Assembly: GCA_002170205.2 (NCBI GenBank)
Contig: NHFT02000007.1
Location: 98,239-130,560, forward strand
Direction: 5' to 3'
DNA from: Candidatus Pelagibacter sp. TMED118
Lineage (GTDB): Bacteria > Pseudomonadota > Alphaproteobacteria > Pelagibacterales > Pelagibacteraceae
DNA length: 32,322 bases
Under the pieces are notes generated by a model. That model was given only the letters and a program-made list of their open reading frames with translations. It did not search any database and was not told the DNA's origin. Both the position numbers and the translations under genes were made by a program. Below, piece after piece: positions 7,929 through 15,631 of this stretch (its first letter is position 1; the number at the start of each line of letters is the position of its first letter).

Positions 7929-8689
7929 TTAAAAATTCTTCTCACATAGGCAATGAAGGATTTGCATTAGTTCTCTCTATTATACTGCTTCTTGCAATGT
8001 CTCTTATAGGCGGAGCCTTAATCGCAATTTCTTCAGGGGATCATAAAGCAAACAATGCTAGTGCTGATTATCAACAAACCTTCTACGTAGCTGAAGCTGG
8101 ATTACTAGAAGGTGAAAAATATGTAATAAATACTTATAAAGGAGATTATGATCTTGCAACAGATCTTAGAGATAATGGAACACATTTAAGTTTATTCGCT
8201 GAATCAAATGAGTCGACTGTTAACGATTTAATTTCAAATACTGATGTTGACCCTAAAACAAGTCTTACCTTACCAGACATAAGTAAGTGTTTTGATAGTT
8301 TTACAGATATAGCTAAGCCAACATTTAGATTTGCTAAATTAATAAAAGCTAATCCAAGCGATCCTGATTTACCTGTAAAATTTAAAAAAAAATTTTTTGA
8401 TCATATTGGTGGAGATGAAATTTTAGCAAAGACTGTATCTGATGCGGACAGAGCTAGGGAGAAAAAACTTCTTGCAAATTATTATTTTGAGTATTTTGTT
8501 ACCAGAAATGATGAAAAAGTTCGGTATGTTGTGACAGGAAATAGCATCAGTCAAACCTCGGGAAGTATTGGTTCAGGTAGTGCTAAACTTGGCTTTGAAT
8601 ATACTGTCTATGCATGTGGGTTGAACGATGAGGACGGTGACGGGCTTATTGTCCCTTTAATTAGTACTATAATTTTACCTGAAGATTAG
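7925..8689 (+). CDS. pilX: Minor pseudopilin, PilX-like
   Basis: 254-aa protein with the PilX N-terminal layout: a short leader ending at Gly12, then FALVLSIILLLAMSLIGGAL, and later FYVAEAGLLEGE (about 56-67), the AEAG motif typical of PilX. The residue at mature +5 is Leu (residue 17), not Glu. Loss of Glu5 is known for GspK-type tip pseudopilins, and the same may apply here. A cysteine pair occurs in the C-terminal half (SKCFDS, YACGLN). It starts with a 4-bp overlap on pilW. The next gene is 36 bp downstream. PilX-type proteins are thought to cap the minor-pilin complex and contact PilY1. Confidence 0.88.
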   Translation: MIKNSSHIGNEGFALVLSIILLLAMSLIGGALIAISSGDHKANNASADYQQTFYVAEAGLLEGEKYVINTYKGDYDLATDLRDNGTHLSLFAESNESTVNDLISNTDVDPKTSLTLPDISKCFDSFTDIAKPTFRFAKLIKANPSDPDLPVKFKKKFFDHIGGDEILAKTVSDADRAREKKLLANYYFEYFVTRNDEKVRYVVTGNSISQTSGSIGSGSAKLGFEYTVYACGLNDEDGDGLIVPLISTIILPED

Positions 8690-8720
8690 TCTTTTTATTT
8701 TCTCAATGTTAACTATAGTT

Positions 8721-8724
8721 GAGG
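8721..8724 (+). promoter_or_regulatory. Shine-Dalgarno GAGG before the 186-aa secreted protein gene
   Basis: GAGG lies one base before the ATG at 8726, very close but among the clearer purine-rich sites in a window where most genes lack one. It supports the chosen start. The 5 bases overlapping it pair with 8702-8706, a possible weak hairpin over the site. Confidence 0.4.
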
Positions 8725-8725
8725 T

Positions 8726-9286
8726 ATGAAAAATATTTTTCTTAAAATATTATTCTATATCATTTTATTAAACTCATTTGGTAGTTTAAGTATTGTTTTC
8801 GCTAAGTGTAATTTTATGACTGATATCGGTGGTAAATTTACCCAGCAAATACAAGAGGCATATGGAGATTTATCTTATGAGGGAGAAACAAATCTAGGTG
8901 TAATAGTTTCATCAGCAGAAGATGAATGTCCAGATGATAGAATTAAAGATACAGCAATTGTATATAGTTTTTTGGATGACGAGTTAGCTTCTATTCATAT
9001 GGTAGCAAATAACGAAGATACGGGAAATGAAGTGACTAATAGTTTATCAATTATGAATTATGCAATTAAAATTTATGGCCCTTTTGATGTAGGTGGTGAT
9101 AAAAAATTTTATAACAATTATCATATTTGGGATAAAAATAATCAAATAGTATCTTATAAAAGAGATATCGGTATGGATATATTTCAAGAAGAATTATTAA
9201 TTACAAATAAAAAATATGAAACATTACTATTTAATTATAGGATGTCGCAAGAAATAATAATTACGGACGACGGACAAGATCAATGA
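8726..9286 (+). CDS. Unrecognised secreted protein in the minor-pilin operon
   Basis: I do not recognise a family for this 186-aa protein. It has a clear signal peptide (about 1-26) with a likely signal peptidase I site after VFA, so the mature form starts at KCNF in the periplasm or outside. Two cysteines (28 and 68) could form one disulphide. The body is acidic and looks alpha/beta, with strand-like segments such as TAIVYSFLDDELASIHMVA. There is no prepilin leader, transmembrane segment or lipobox. It sits 36 bp after pilX and overlaps pilY1 by 4 bp, so it is probably made together with the tip complex. A chaperone, stabiliser or tip subunit acting with PilY1 is a guess from position only. 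Confidence 0.85.
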   Translation: MKNIFLKILFYIILLNSFGSLSIVFAKCNFMTDIGGKFTQQIQEAYGDLSYEGETNLGVIVSSAEDECPDDRIKDTAIVYSFLDDELASIHMVANNEDTGNEVTNSLSIMNYAIKIYGPFDVGGDKKFYNNYHIWDKNNQIVSYKRDIGMDIFQEELLITNKKYETLLFNYRMSQEIIITDDGQDQ

Positions 9287-12200
9287 TGAAAAAAATAAAA
9301 ATTTTAATTTTCAGTTCTCTTGCTTTAATTTTTTTAATTTCTTCGTCGTATTCAAAATCTTTACCGCCAGGATCTGGAACTGCTGATATACCTTCAAATG
9401 TATTAATTCTATTAGACAAGTCTGGAAGTATGATTGTAAATACATCAGTCGGCGCCACGTTGGGAGGTGTAAGGTCAATGCATCCTTTAGCAACAGGCGA
9501 CGTTATATTTTTTAACAGTCAATATCTCAAAAGGCTTAATCACTCTAATAACGCCATATCTCAATTAGAAGTTGGTGGCAGTAGAATGTCTTATAGACAA
9601 AGTAGAAGAAACCGACCTTGCCATACGAGCAATGTTCGTAATCTTACTGTACACAATAATATAGCTTACGGAATTACAAGTAGAGGGCGGTTTTTTTCAG
9701 TCGACTTAGCAAATAATTTTACATGTAGAAGAATAAAACCTGGATATATAGGAGGAAGCGATTCAGAATTAATTTTATATGATAACAAGATATATATAGT
9801 AACTAGATTTGGCATTGATGTTTATGACACCAATACACTTCAAATTACAACATTAAATAACACAGGTACATTTAGCACAATTGCTCAAGATATGAGAAAC
9901 GATGCTAGTATTAGAGTAAGGACACATTTTGATATAGATTCTTCTGGAAATCTTGTGGTTGTAAGGCAAAAACCAAATTCAAATCAAAGAACATTTGAGC
10001 TTTTTAAATTTGATTTGTCAAATTGGAACGGTAATGCCTCAGAAACATATACAATCAATAATAATGACATTGCTAATTACCCAGGTGGGTTAGCTACACA
10101 CCCATCGGATGATGATATATTTTATGTTCCAAGTTTCACAAAAAATAAAATTCATAAATTAGAAATATCAGGTGGATCTTTAATTAGTAACACTAGTGTT
10201 GGTAGGTCTGGTAGAATTACTAGCAGTTATGATCCAACAACAAAAAATCAAGTTCGATTTAGAGGTCCAAAAGAAACGAAAATTGCGAATAATTTAGTAT
10301 ACGTACATGATCAAGGAAATGCCGTGGTACACACTTTTGATCTTAATTTAGAGCCGGACGACCATGCGGGAACTTTTAGAAATCTTACTAGAATGCAGGG
10401 TGCACAGGAGGCTATTTTGGCTATAGTAAATGATAGCAGTATAACAGCATCGGTCAATATAGGGTTTGCATATTGGTCCGCAAAAAATAGTCAGATTTGG
10501 ATTTCTCCAAGAAGATTTAGTAGAGGAGGTCAAAGGTCTTTTCCATGCAAACATATTGTTCCTCCTAAGAGTATGTCACACTTAAACCCTGGTTGGATTA
10601 GTAATAGTGCATGGTTTGTGCAAAGAAATTGGCAATGCGTTGTGTTAAACCCTAATGCGACCTATGGATTTGATAACTGGGAGGATAACGATCCAGATGG
10701 CAATGGTCATAAAGCGACACCGTGCGATGGTCAAAATTGTTTAAAAATTAGAGTTGATAGAAACGGGGCAAGAAATGTCAGAGGTTATATAAGGTCAGTG
10801 AGACCTGGAGGAGGAACAGATGCTGAGGCTTGGTCTACAATTGCTGAACAATATTTTAAAAACGATCCCTGGTCCCCTCACCAATATGACAATTGTCAGG
10901 GTAATTACTTAATAGTTATTGGAGACGGAGATATGTTTTCAACTGACAAAGCAGAAGCTTCTGTTAAAAGAATGCTTGCTTCAAAAGCAGAGGTTAAGAC
11001 TTTCACAGTTGCATATGGCGGTGGTTTATCACCAACTGGTCTAAGACAGCTCGATAAAATTGCAAAAGCAGGTGGAACTGATCTTGATAGGGCAATTAGA
11101 GCAAGTAATCCAGATGTGTTAAAAGCCGAGCTAATATCTAGACTAAGATCAATTATTTCAGAGAATCTTTCTTTCACTGCTCCATCTATTACAGCTTCCG
11201 TAAATGAAGGTGGGCAATTATATCAAGCACAATTTAAATTTAAACAGAATAGAGATTGGGAAGGTGATTTAATTAAAAAGGGGTTAGACAGCGATGGTAA
11301 CCCATCACCTACACCTACATGGAACGCTAGAAAAAAAATGCCGGATCCAGATGAAAGAAAAATATGGAGTGTAATCCCAGGTGCAGATTATAAAGATGAT
11401 TATAACAATGTAACTGAAGCTAACTCTGACTTTATAGCACCTGAATTTTTAAGATTAGAAAATATTGTAAAAGATTATCATACCGAAACCCCTGTAGGTT
11501 CAGCAACGAATAATAGATGTAAATTTGGTGGAGATAGTAGCGGATCTATAGAAACTGGGAATGAAGATGATATTAAAGGGTTGATCAGTTTTTTAAGAGG
11601 TGAAGATTATTTTGATTTCAAAGGAAAATGTAATTTGAATGCAAAAAGGATTAATCCTGAGGATGGCTTTCAAGATTATTTAGGAGATATATACCACTCC
11701 GAAATGGTGGTCGTCGGGAAGCCAAGTGCATTTACAAACTTTTCGAATATTTACCAAGAGTCGTATTTCAGAACTATTAAAGGTTACGGAGCTTTTAAAG
11801 GAGCACTGCAAAATAGACAAGAGGTGATTTATGTTGGTGCCAATGATGGAATGTTGCATGCATTTGATGCTAAAACTGGTATTGAGAAATGGGCTTTTAT
11901 TCCACCCTTTATGATGGGTAAAATGCCATTAATAATCAATCCAGCTTTAAATAAAATAAAACCTGGTAATAGTTTTGAAGGAGATGGAGGTTCAAATGCT
12001 ATTTATGGTGTAGATGGATCCCCAGTAGTTCACGATATGTTTTTTAAAGGTCCTCATGATACAGTAGAAAAATGGCATACTATAATGATTGTTCCATTTG
12101 GAAGAGGTGGAAATGGATTTTCCGTAATAGATGTTACAGATACTGAAAAACCTCTTCATCTATATACAATTTATAATGATGCAAACTTAAATAAAATTTT

Positions 12201-13824
12201 CTATATGGATCATGATGGTGATAACATTATTGAATATGAGTATATAGATGACGTTTATTCAATTAATGATTTTGAGGAGTCAAAAGAGGTTCTTGAAAAA
12301 TATAAGGCTGACAATACAATAAGTGCATCATGTGAAAGTGATTTATCTTTAGGAACATCTTGCTATCAGTCTGATACTTGGACTTTCCCAGTTTCAAATA
12401 TTCAAGATGGAGACGTAAAAATAATTATAGATAACGTAGATAAAACCTCAGACACTACAATCACCGTCGCCCCTAGCTCAGGGAAAACTACTTTTAAATT
12501 TGATACAGAATATTTTTTTCAAGGAAGTGATTCAACTGATACTCCTGAACCTGCTACAATAAAAGTTGTAATAGCAAGGGCAAAACTTTCAGCTTTAAAT
12601 ACTGAATTACCTGCTGAATTTGATTACAAGGAACTTGGTGAGACATGGTCGTCTCCTAGAATTTTAAGAGTGCCAAATAATTATACTGGAGATAATAATA
12701 CTTTAGATGATACATATGTTGCTGTTATGGGAGGTGGATATGGTGGAAGGAATGATAACGTTGGATCCACTGTTTATGTAATTAACCTACAAGATACTTT
12801 TGATGATCCATCCACGGGTACTAAAATGTATGGTAGACTTTATGAAGGTGCAGGTAATACCGATCAAAAAGGAATTATTTTAATTGAAGATACTAAACCG
12901 GCTGAAATTGACCACGACATCGTTAATTCTGTAACTGGAACACCAGTAGTTATTACTTCAGATATAGAACCGTCTGCAAATTTTAGTGGTGGAATTGTTT
13001 ATGTAAACGACATGGAAGGAAAAATTACAAAAATAAATTTAACTAATCAAACTAATACTAATATGCTTGATAACAGCATGATTTTTAATCTAGGTAGTAC
13101 CACTAAAAATGGTCAATATATGTTCCACGGAATGGATGCAACTATCGGATCTATATCAAAAAATCTGTGGTTATTTACAGGAACTGGAGACTTTGAAAGA
13201 ATTACTGAATTATCTACCGACACATCTAAACCTCCAGGGAGTGGTTTACCTACAAAAGATATTAAAACGATAGAAAATTACATGATTGGATTTAGAGATA
13301 AAGACTATCCGTTTTACAAAGATGTGATAGCCAGAAGTATAAAAGATTTAAGTGATTGCTCAAAAATAGAAACTGGAGTTTTCACGGGTTGCCCAGCAGA
13401 ATCTTCAGATCCTAGTACAAATAATGGATGGTATGTTCCTTTGAAAAGAGATCAAAAGGTAACTGCAGAACCAACGGCAGCGAATGGGAAAGTACTATTT
13501 CCTATATATGAACCTGTTAAATTAGTTCCAGGACAATCATTATCAGAATGTCCAGTGGGAGCGGCTTATATTTGTAAGGTCGATGATGAATGTGGTTATA
13601 ACGAGTCTGGAGACCTTAAAATTAGCGATGATGCTACTAAATTAAATAGAGAGTGCGCATACGTTGGTCAAGGGGTATTATCTAAGATTGTTGTATTTGG
13701 TAACAAAATTTTTGCAAACATAGCCGGTGAAGCGGCAGGTGATCAAAAAGATTTAGTCGTAGCAGGTGACAAAAAGGAAGATATTATTTATTATAGAAGT
13801 TCTTGGCGTGAAGGTAATTTTTAA
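9283..13824 (+). CDS. pilY1: PilY1-like giant type IV pilus tip protein with split vWA domain
   Basis: Secreted tip-associated adhesin and assembly factor, 1513 aa, longer than the usual 1000-1200. Signal peptide about 1-25. A von Willebrand A-like start, NVLILLDKSGSM (39-50), carries the MIDAS DxSxS at D45/S47/S49. The expected next vWA helix appears only near 368-397 (RMQGAQEAILAIV, then VNIGFAYWS). The MIDAS Thr segment GGGTDAEAW is at 509-517, and later vWA strands are at 542-550 (YLIVIGDGD) and 571-580. Residues about 70-360 between them contain repeated strand patterns like a beta-propeller. The C-terminal PilY1 propeller (about 800-1500) includes VIYVGANDGMLHAFDAKTG (848-866) and an acidic loop DHDGDNIIE (976-984) matching the PilY1 calcium site. 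It is the last gene of the pilT operon. Confidence 0.92.
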   Translation: MMKKIKILIFSSLALIFLISSSYSKSLPPGSGTADIPSNVLILLDKSGSMIVNTSVGATLGGVRSMHPLATGDVIFFNSQYLKRLNHSNNAISQLEVGGSRMSYRQSRRNRPCHTSNVRNLTVHNNIAYGITSRGRFFSVDLANNFTCRRIKPGYIGGSDSELILYDNKIYIVTRFGIDVYDTNTLQITTLNNTGTFSTIAQDMRNDASIRVRTHFDIDSSGNLVVVRQKPNSNQRTFELFKFDLSNWNGNASETYTINNNDIANYPGGLATHPSDDDIFYVPSFTKNKIHKLEISGGSLISNTSVGRSGRITSSYDPTTKNQVRFRGPKETKIANNLVYVHDQGNAVVHTFDLNLEPDDHAGTFRNLTRMQGAQEAILAIVNDSSITASVNIGFAYWSAKNSQIWISPRRFSRGGQRSFPCKHIVPPKSMSHLNPGWISNSAWFVQRNWQCVVLNPNATYGFDNWEDNDPDGNGHKATPCDGQNCLKIRVDRNGARNVRGYIRSVRPGGGTDAEAWSTIAEQYFKNDPWSPHQYDNCQGNYLIVIGDGDMFSTDKAEASVKRMLASKAEVKTFTVAYGGGLSPTGLRQLDKIAKAGGTDLDRAIRASNPDVLKAELISRLRSIISENLSFTAPSITASVNEGGQLYQAQFKFKQNRDWEGDLIKKGLDSDGNPSPTPTWNARKKMPDPDERKIWSVIPGADYKDDYNNVTEANSDFIAPEFLRLENIVKDYHTETPVGSATNNRCKFGGDSSGSIETGNEDDIKGLISFLRGEDYFDFKGKCNLNAKRINPEDGFQDYLGDIYHSEMVVVGKPSAFTNFSNIYQESYFRTIKGYGAFKGALQNRQEVIYVGANDGMLHAFDAKTGIEKWAFIPPFMMGKMPLIINPALNKIKPGNSFEGDGGSNAIYGVDGSPVVHDMFFKGPHDTVEKWHTIMIVPFGRGGNGFSVIDVTDTEKPLHLYTIYNDANLNKIFYMDHDGDNIIEYEYIDDVYSINDFEESKEVLEKYKADNTISASCESDLSLGTSCYQSDTWTFPVSNIQDGDVKIIIDNVDKTSDTTITVAPSSGKTTFKFDTEYFFQGSDSTDTPEPATIKVVIARAKLSALNTELPAEFDYKELGETWSSPRILRVPNNYTGDNNTLDDTYVAVMGGGYGGRNDNVGSTVYVINLQDTFDDPSTGTKMYGRLYEGAGNTDQKGIILIEDTKPAEIDHDIVNSVTGTPVVITSDIEPSANFSGGIVYVNDMEGKITKINLTNQTNTNMLDNSMIFNLGSTTKNGQYMFHGMDATIGSISKNLWLFTGTGDFERITELSTDTSKPPGSGLPTKDIKTIENYMIGFRDKDYPFYKDVIARSIKDLSDCSKIETGVFTGCPAESSDPSTNNGWYVPLKRDQKVTAEPTAANGKVLFPIYEPVKLVPGQSLSECPVGAAYICKVDDECGYNESGDLKISDDATKLNRECAYVGQGVLSKIVVFGNKIFANIAGEAAGDQKDLVVAGDKKEDIIYYRSSWREGNF

Positions 13825-13828
13825 TAAC

Positions 13829-14059
13829 CTAGGCCATAAAATTTAGTTTAATTATTGGTTCAAATATTAAATAATAAAAGTATATTAACCAAGAAAACAT
13901 AGTTGTCATAGAAATAAATATCAAAGCAAGACCAATAATAGTTCCCTGCCTAACCTTATTTCGCCATTTTTTTGGAAAGAAATTATATGAGAATGCGTAA
14001 ATAATAATAAATATATTTAAAGCAGATATGCAGATGTTAAAAAAAAGAAACTTATCCAT
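13829..14059 (-). CDS. Small two-helix membrane protein, hypothetical
   Basis: A 76-aa hydrophobic protein with two predicted membrane helices (about 6-27 and 41-68) joined by a basic loop (FPKKWRNKVRQG), so the loop is probably cytoplasmic. It follows the GDSL esterase gene by 14 bp on the same strand and ends 4 bp from the convergent pilY1. No ribosome-binding site is evident and the family is not recognised. The plausible topology and operon position support a real gene, but in AT-rich DNA a short hydrophobic frame can arise by chance. Confidence 0.5.
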   Translation of the reverse strand: MDKFLFFNICISALNIFIIIYAFSYNFFPKKWRNKVRQGTIIGLALIFISMTTMFSWLIYFYYLIFEPIIKLNFMA

Positions 14060-14073
14060 TAATAAAAAATCTT

Positions 14074-14700
14074 TTACATTAAATCTAAGATAATTTCTTT
14101 AATATTGTTCGAAATTAATAAAATACCTTCTGAATTTGGGTGTATACCATCAGACTGATTATATTGGGGTTTCAAGGCTACATCTTTTAAGAGAAATGGC
14201 ATAAAATGAAGTTCATACTTTTTTTTTAATTCAGGATATATTTGATCAAATTTATTTTTGTATGCTAAACCACGAGTAGGTGAAGCAACTATACCGGTAA
14301 GTAAAATATTTATTTTTTTTTCTTGAATTATCTCAATTATATTTTCCAAATTTTTTTTAGTCAAGTTTGGATCTACCCCTCTTAGCATATCATTAGCACC
14401 TAAACCAATTATTATAAGATCATAACTTTTATCGGAAAAAATATTTTTTATTCTATTTAATCCATCAGATGTTGTGTCGCCCGACACACTTTCGCTATGG
14501 ACAACAATTTTATAACCCTCTGCTTTAAAATTTTCCTCTAAAATATTAGATAAATGATCTTCCTCTCTTAAACCGTAACCACTCATTAAACTATCACCGA
14601 ATAGTAATATTGAATTTATTTTAATTTTACTATCTTCTTTGCTGCAATTTGAAAATAAAAATAATAAAAATAATAAAAAAATATTATTAATGATTTTCAT
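14074..14700 (-). CDS. GDSL/SGNH esterase lipoprotein (TesA/arylesterase-like)
   Basis: Serine hydrolase of the SGNH family, 208 aa, likely acting on acyl esters or thioesters in the cell envelope. All four blocks are visible: FGDSLMSGYGL (catalytic Ser37), SVSGDT (Gly74), GLGANDMLRG (Asn103) and SDGIHPN (Asp184, His187), close to the TesA/arylesterase group. The N-terminus (MKIINNIFLLFLLFLFSNC) is a lipoprotein signal peptide with a lipobox at Cys19, so it should be membrane-anchored rather than a free periplasmic enzyme. It starts 3 bp after the end of pilD on the same strand, implying cotranscription. The substrate cannot be told from sequence. Confidence 0.9.
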   Translation of the reverse strand: MKIINNIFLLFLLFLFSNCSKEDSKIKINSILLFGDSLMSGYGLREEDHLSNILEENFKAEGYKIVVHSESVSGDTTSDGLNRIKNIFSDKSYDLIIIGLGANDMLRGVDPNLTKKNLENIIEIIQEKKINILLTGIVASPTRGLAYKNKFDQIYPELKKKYELHFMPFLLKDVALKPQYNQSDGIHPNSEGILLISNNIKEIILDLM

Positions 14701-14703
14701 CGA

Positions 14704-15465
14704 CTATAAAATTATATTTAATAAATTATTTTTAAAAATAACAAATACCAAAGTTGCAATTATAATATAAGGACCAAAAGGTATTTCTGAAGATATATTT
14801 TTTGATTTATTAATTAAACTTGGTATTATCGAAATTAAAGCTATTATTGAGGATAAAAAAATAACAAATGGAATAGAAATCCATCCAAACCAAAAACCAA
14901 TTACTGCAAATAATTTAGCATCACCTAGTCCCATCCCCTCTTTTTTTCTAACATATTTATAAAACAGGATTATTAAATATATTATCAAATAACCTATCGC
15001 GCCTCCAAGAAATGAATTTACAAAATTAGGAAATATAATATTTAACTCTGGATCAAATGATTTAAAGAATCCTATAACCATTAAAGGGAAAGTTATCTCA
15101 TTTGGAATAATGAAATGTTTTAAATCTATAAAAAAAATTATAACTAAACTTAAAAAAAGTATACAAAGGAGTAATGTAGTAAATGAAATACCAAATAATT
15201 TATAAATTATAAAAAAAAATAAAATACTCAAACTCTCAACAATCAAATAACTATATGAAATTTTAAAGTCACAATTTCGGCATTTTCCTTTTAAAATAAT
15301 GAAAGAAATTATTGGAATATTATCAAACCAGGAAATTTTATTCTTACATCCTGGACAAAAAGATCTACCGTAAACTACATTTTGCTTTAATGGTAAACGA
15401 TAAATACAAACATTAGCGAAGCTACCTAAAAGTCCACCTATTAAGATGACAAATATAGTATCCAC
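14704..15465 (-). CDS. pilD: Prepilin peptidase / N-methyltransferase PilD
   Basis: Integral membrane aspartic protease (253 aa) that cleaves the leader of prepilins after Gly and methylates the new N-terminus. It would serve the four minor pilins here and an unseen major pilin. Visible features: the N-terminal GSFANVCIYRLP motif (14-25), a zinc-binding cytoplasmic loop with Cys37/Cys40 (CPGC) and Cys62/Cys65 (CRNC), and the catalytic aspartates Asp114 (FIDLKHFIIPNE) and Asp182 (GMGLGDAKLFA). About eight hydrophobic helices fit the family. The start is GTG at 15465, with no clear ribosome-binding site. It heads a three-gene minus-strand unit with the GDSL lipoprotein and the small membrane protein. 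Confidence 0.96.
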   Translation of the reverse strand: MDTIFVILIGGLLGSFANVCIYRLPLKQNVVYGRSFCPGCKNKISWFDNIPIISFIILKGKCRNCDFKISYSYLIVESLSILFFFIIYKLFGISFTTLLLCILFLSLVIIFFIDLKHFIIPNEITFPLMVIGFFKSFDPELNIIFPNFVNSFLGGAIGYLIIYLIILFYKYVRKKEGMGLGDAKLFAVIGFWFGWISIPFVIFLSSIIALISIIPSLINKSKNISSEIPFGPYIIIATLVFVIFKNNLLNIIL

Positions 15466-15511
15466 GATTATTTAAAGTTTGATGTTAGAAGAAATATGAA
15501 TAAATCCATCA

Positions 15512-15540
15512 ATTATATATTGAACCATTAATACTGCATC
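15512..15540 (-). promoter_or_regulatory. Possible pilD promoter
   Basis: On the minus strand a perfect TATAAT (15512-15517) lies about 47 bp before the pilD GTG. The segment 17 bp further upstream (15535-15540, GATGCA) is a poor -35 and falls inside an inverted repeat at 15531-15556. A regulated promoter is possible, but the -10 alone is weak evidence in AT-rich DNA. Confidence 0.3.
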
Positions 15541-15556
15541 TTGTAGATGTATGTAT
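15531..15556. repeat. Imperfect inverted repeat between pilD and the phosphatase gene
   Basis: The arms ATACTGCATCT and AGATGTATGTAT flank a 3-base TGT centre. They form about 11 pairs with one bulged T (15552) and one G-T pair. It lies in the 166-bp divergent gap and overlaps the position expected for the pilD -35. It could be an operator or an RNA hairpin; no known binding-site consensus is recognised. Confidence 0.35.
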
Positions 15557-15631
15557 AAATTGGGAGTATAAATTATTAATTCCATTATTGTAAAATTTAT
15601 CAAATATTGTTTAAATTACTAGATTAAATAT

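Noticed and set aside
8702..8723. Possible hairpin (CTCAA with TTGAG) covering the ribosome-binding site before the 186-aa gene
   Set aside because: Only five pairs with a 12-base loop in AT-rich DNA; too weak to claim translational control.
9261..9493. Two short minus-strand frames over the start of pilY1
   Set aside because: They overlap the signal peptide and MIDAS strand of a well-supported gene and show no independent signals.
13825..13850. Terminator between pilY1 and the convergent minus-strand genes
   Set aside because: No GC-rich stem with a T-run is visible on either strand.
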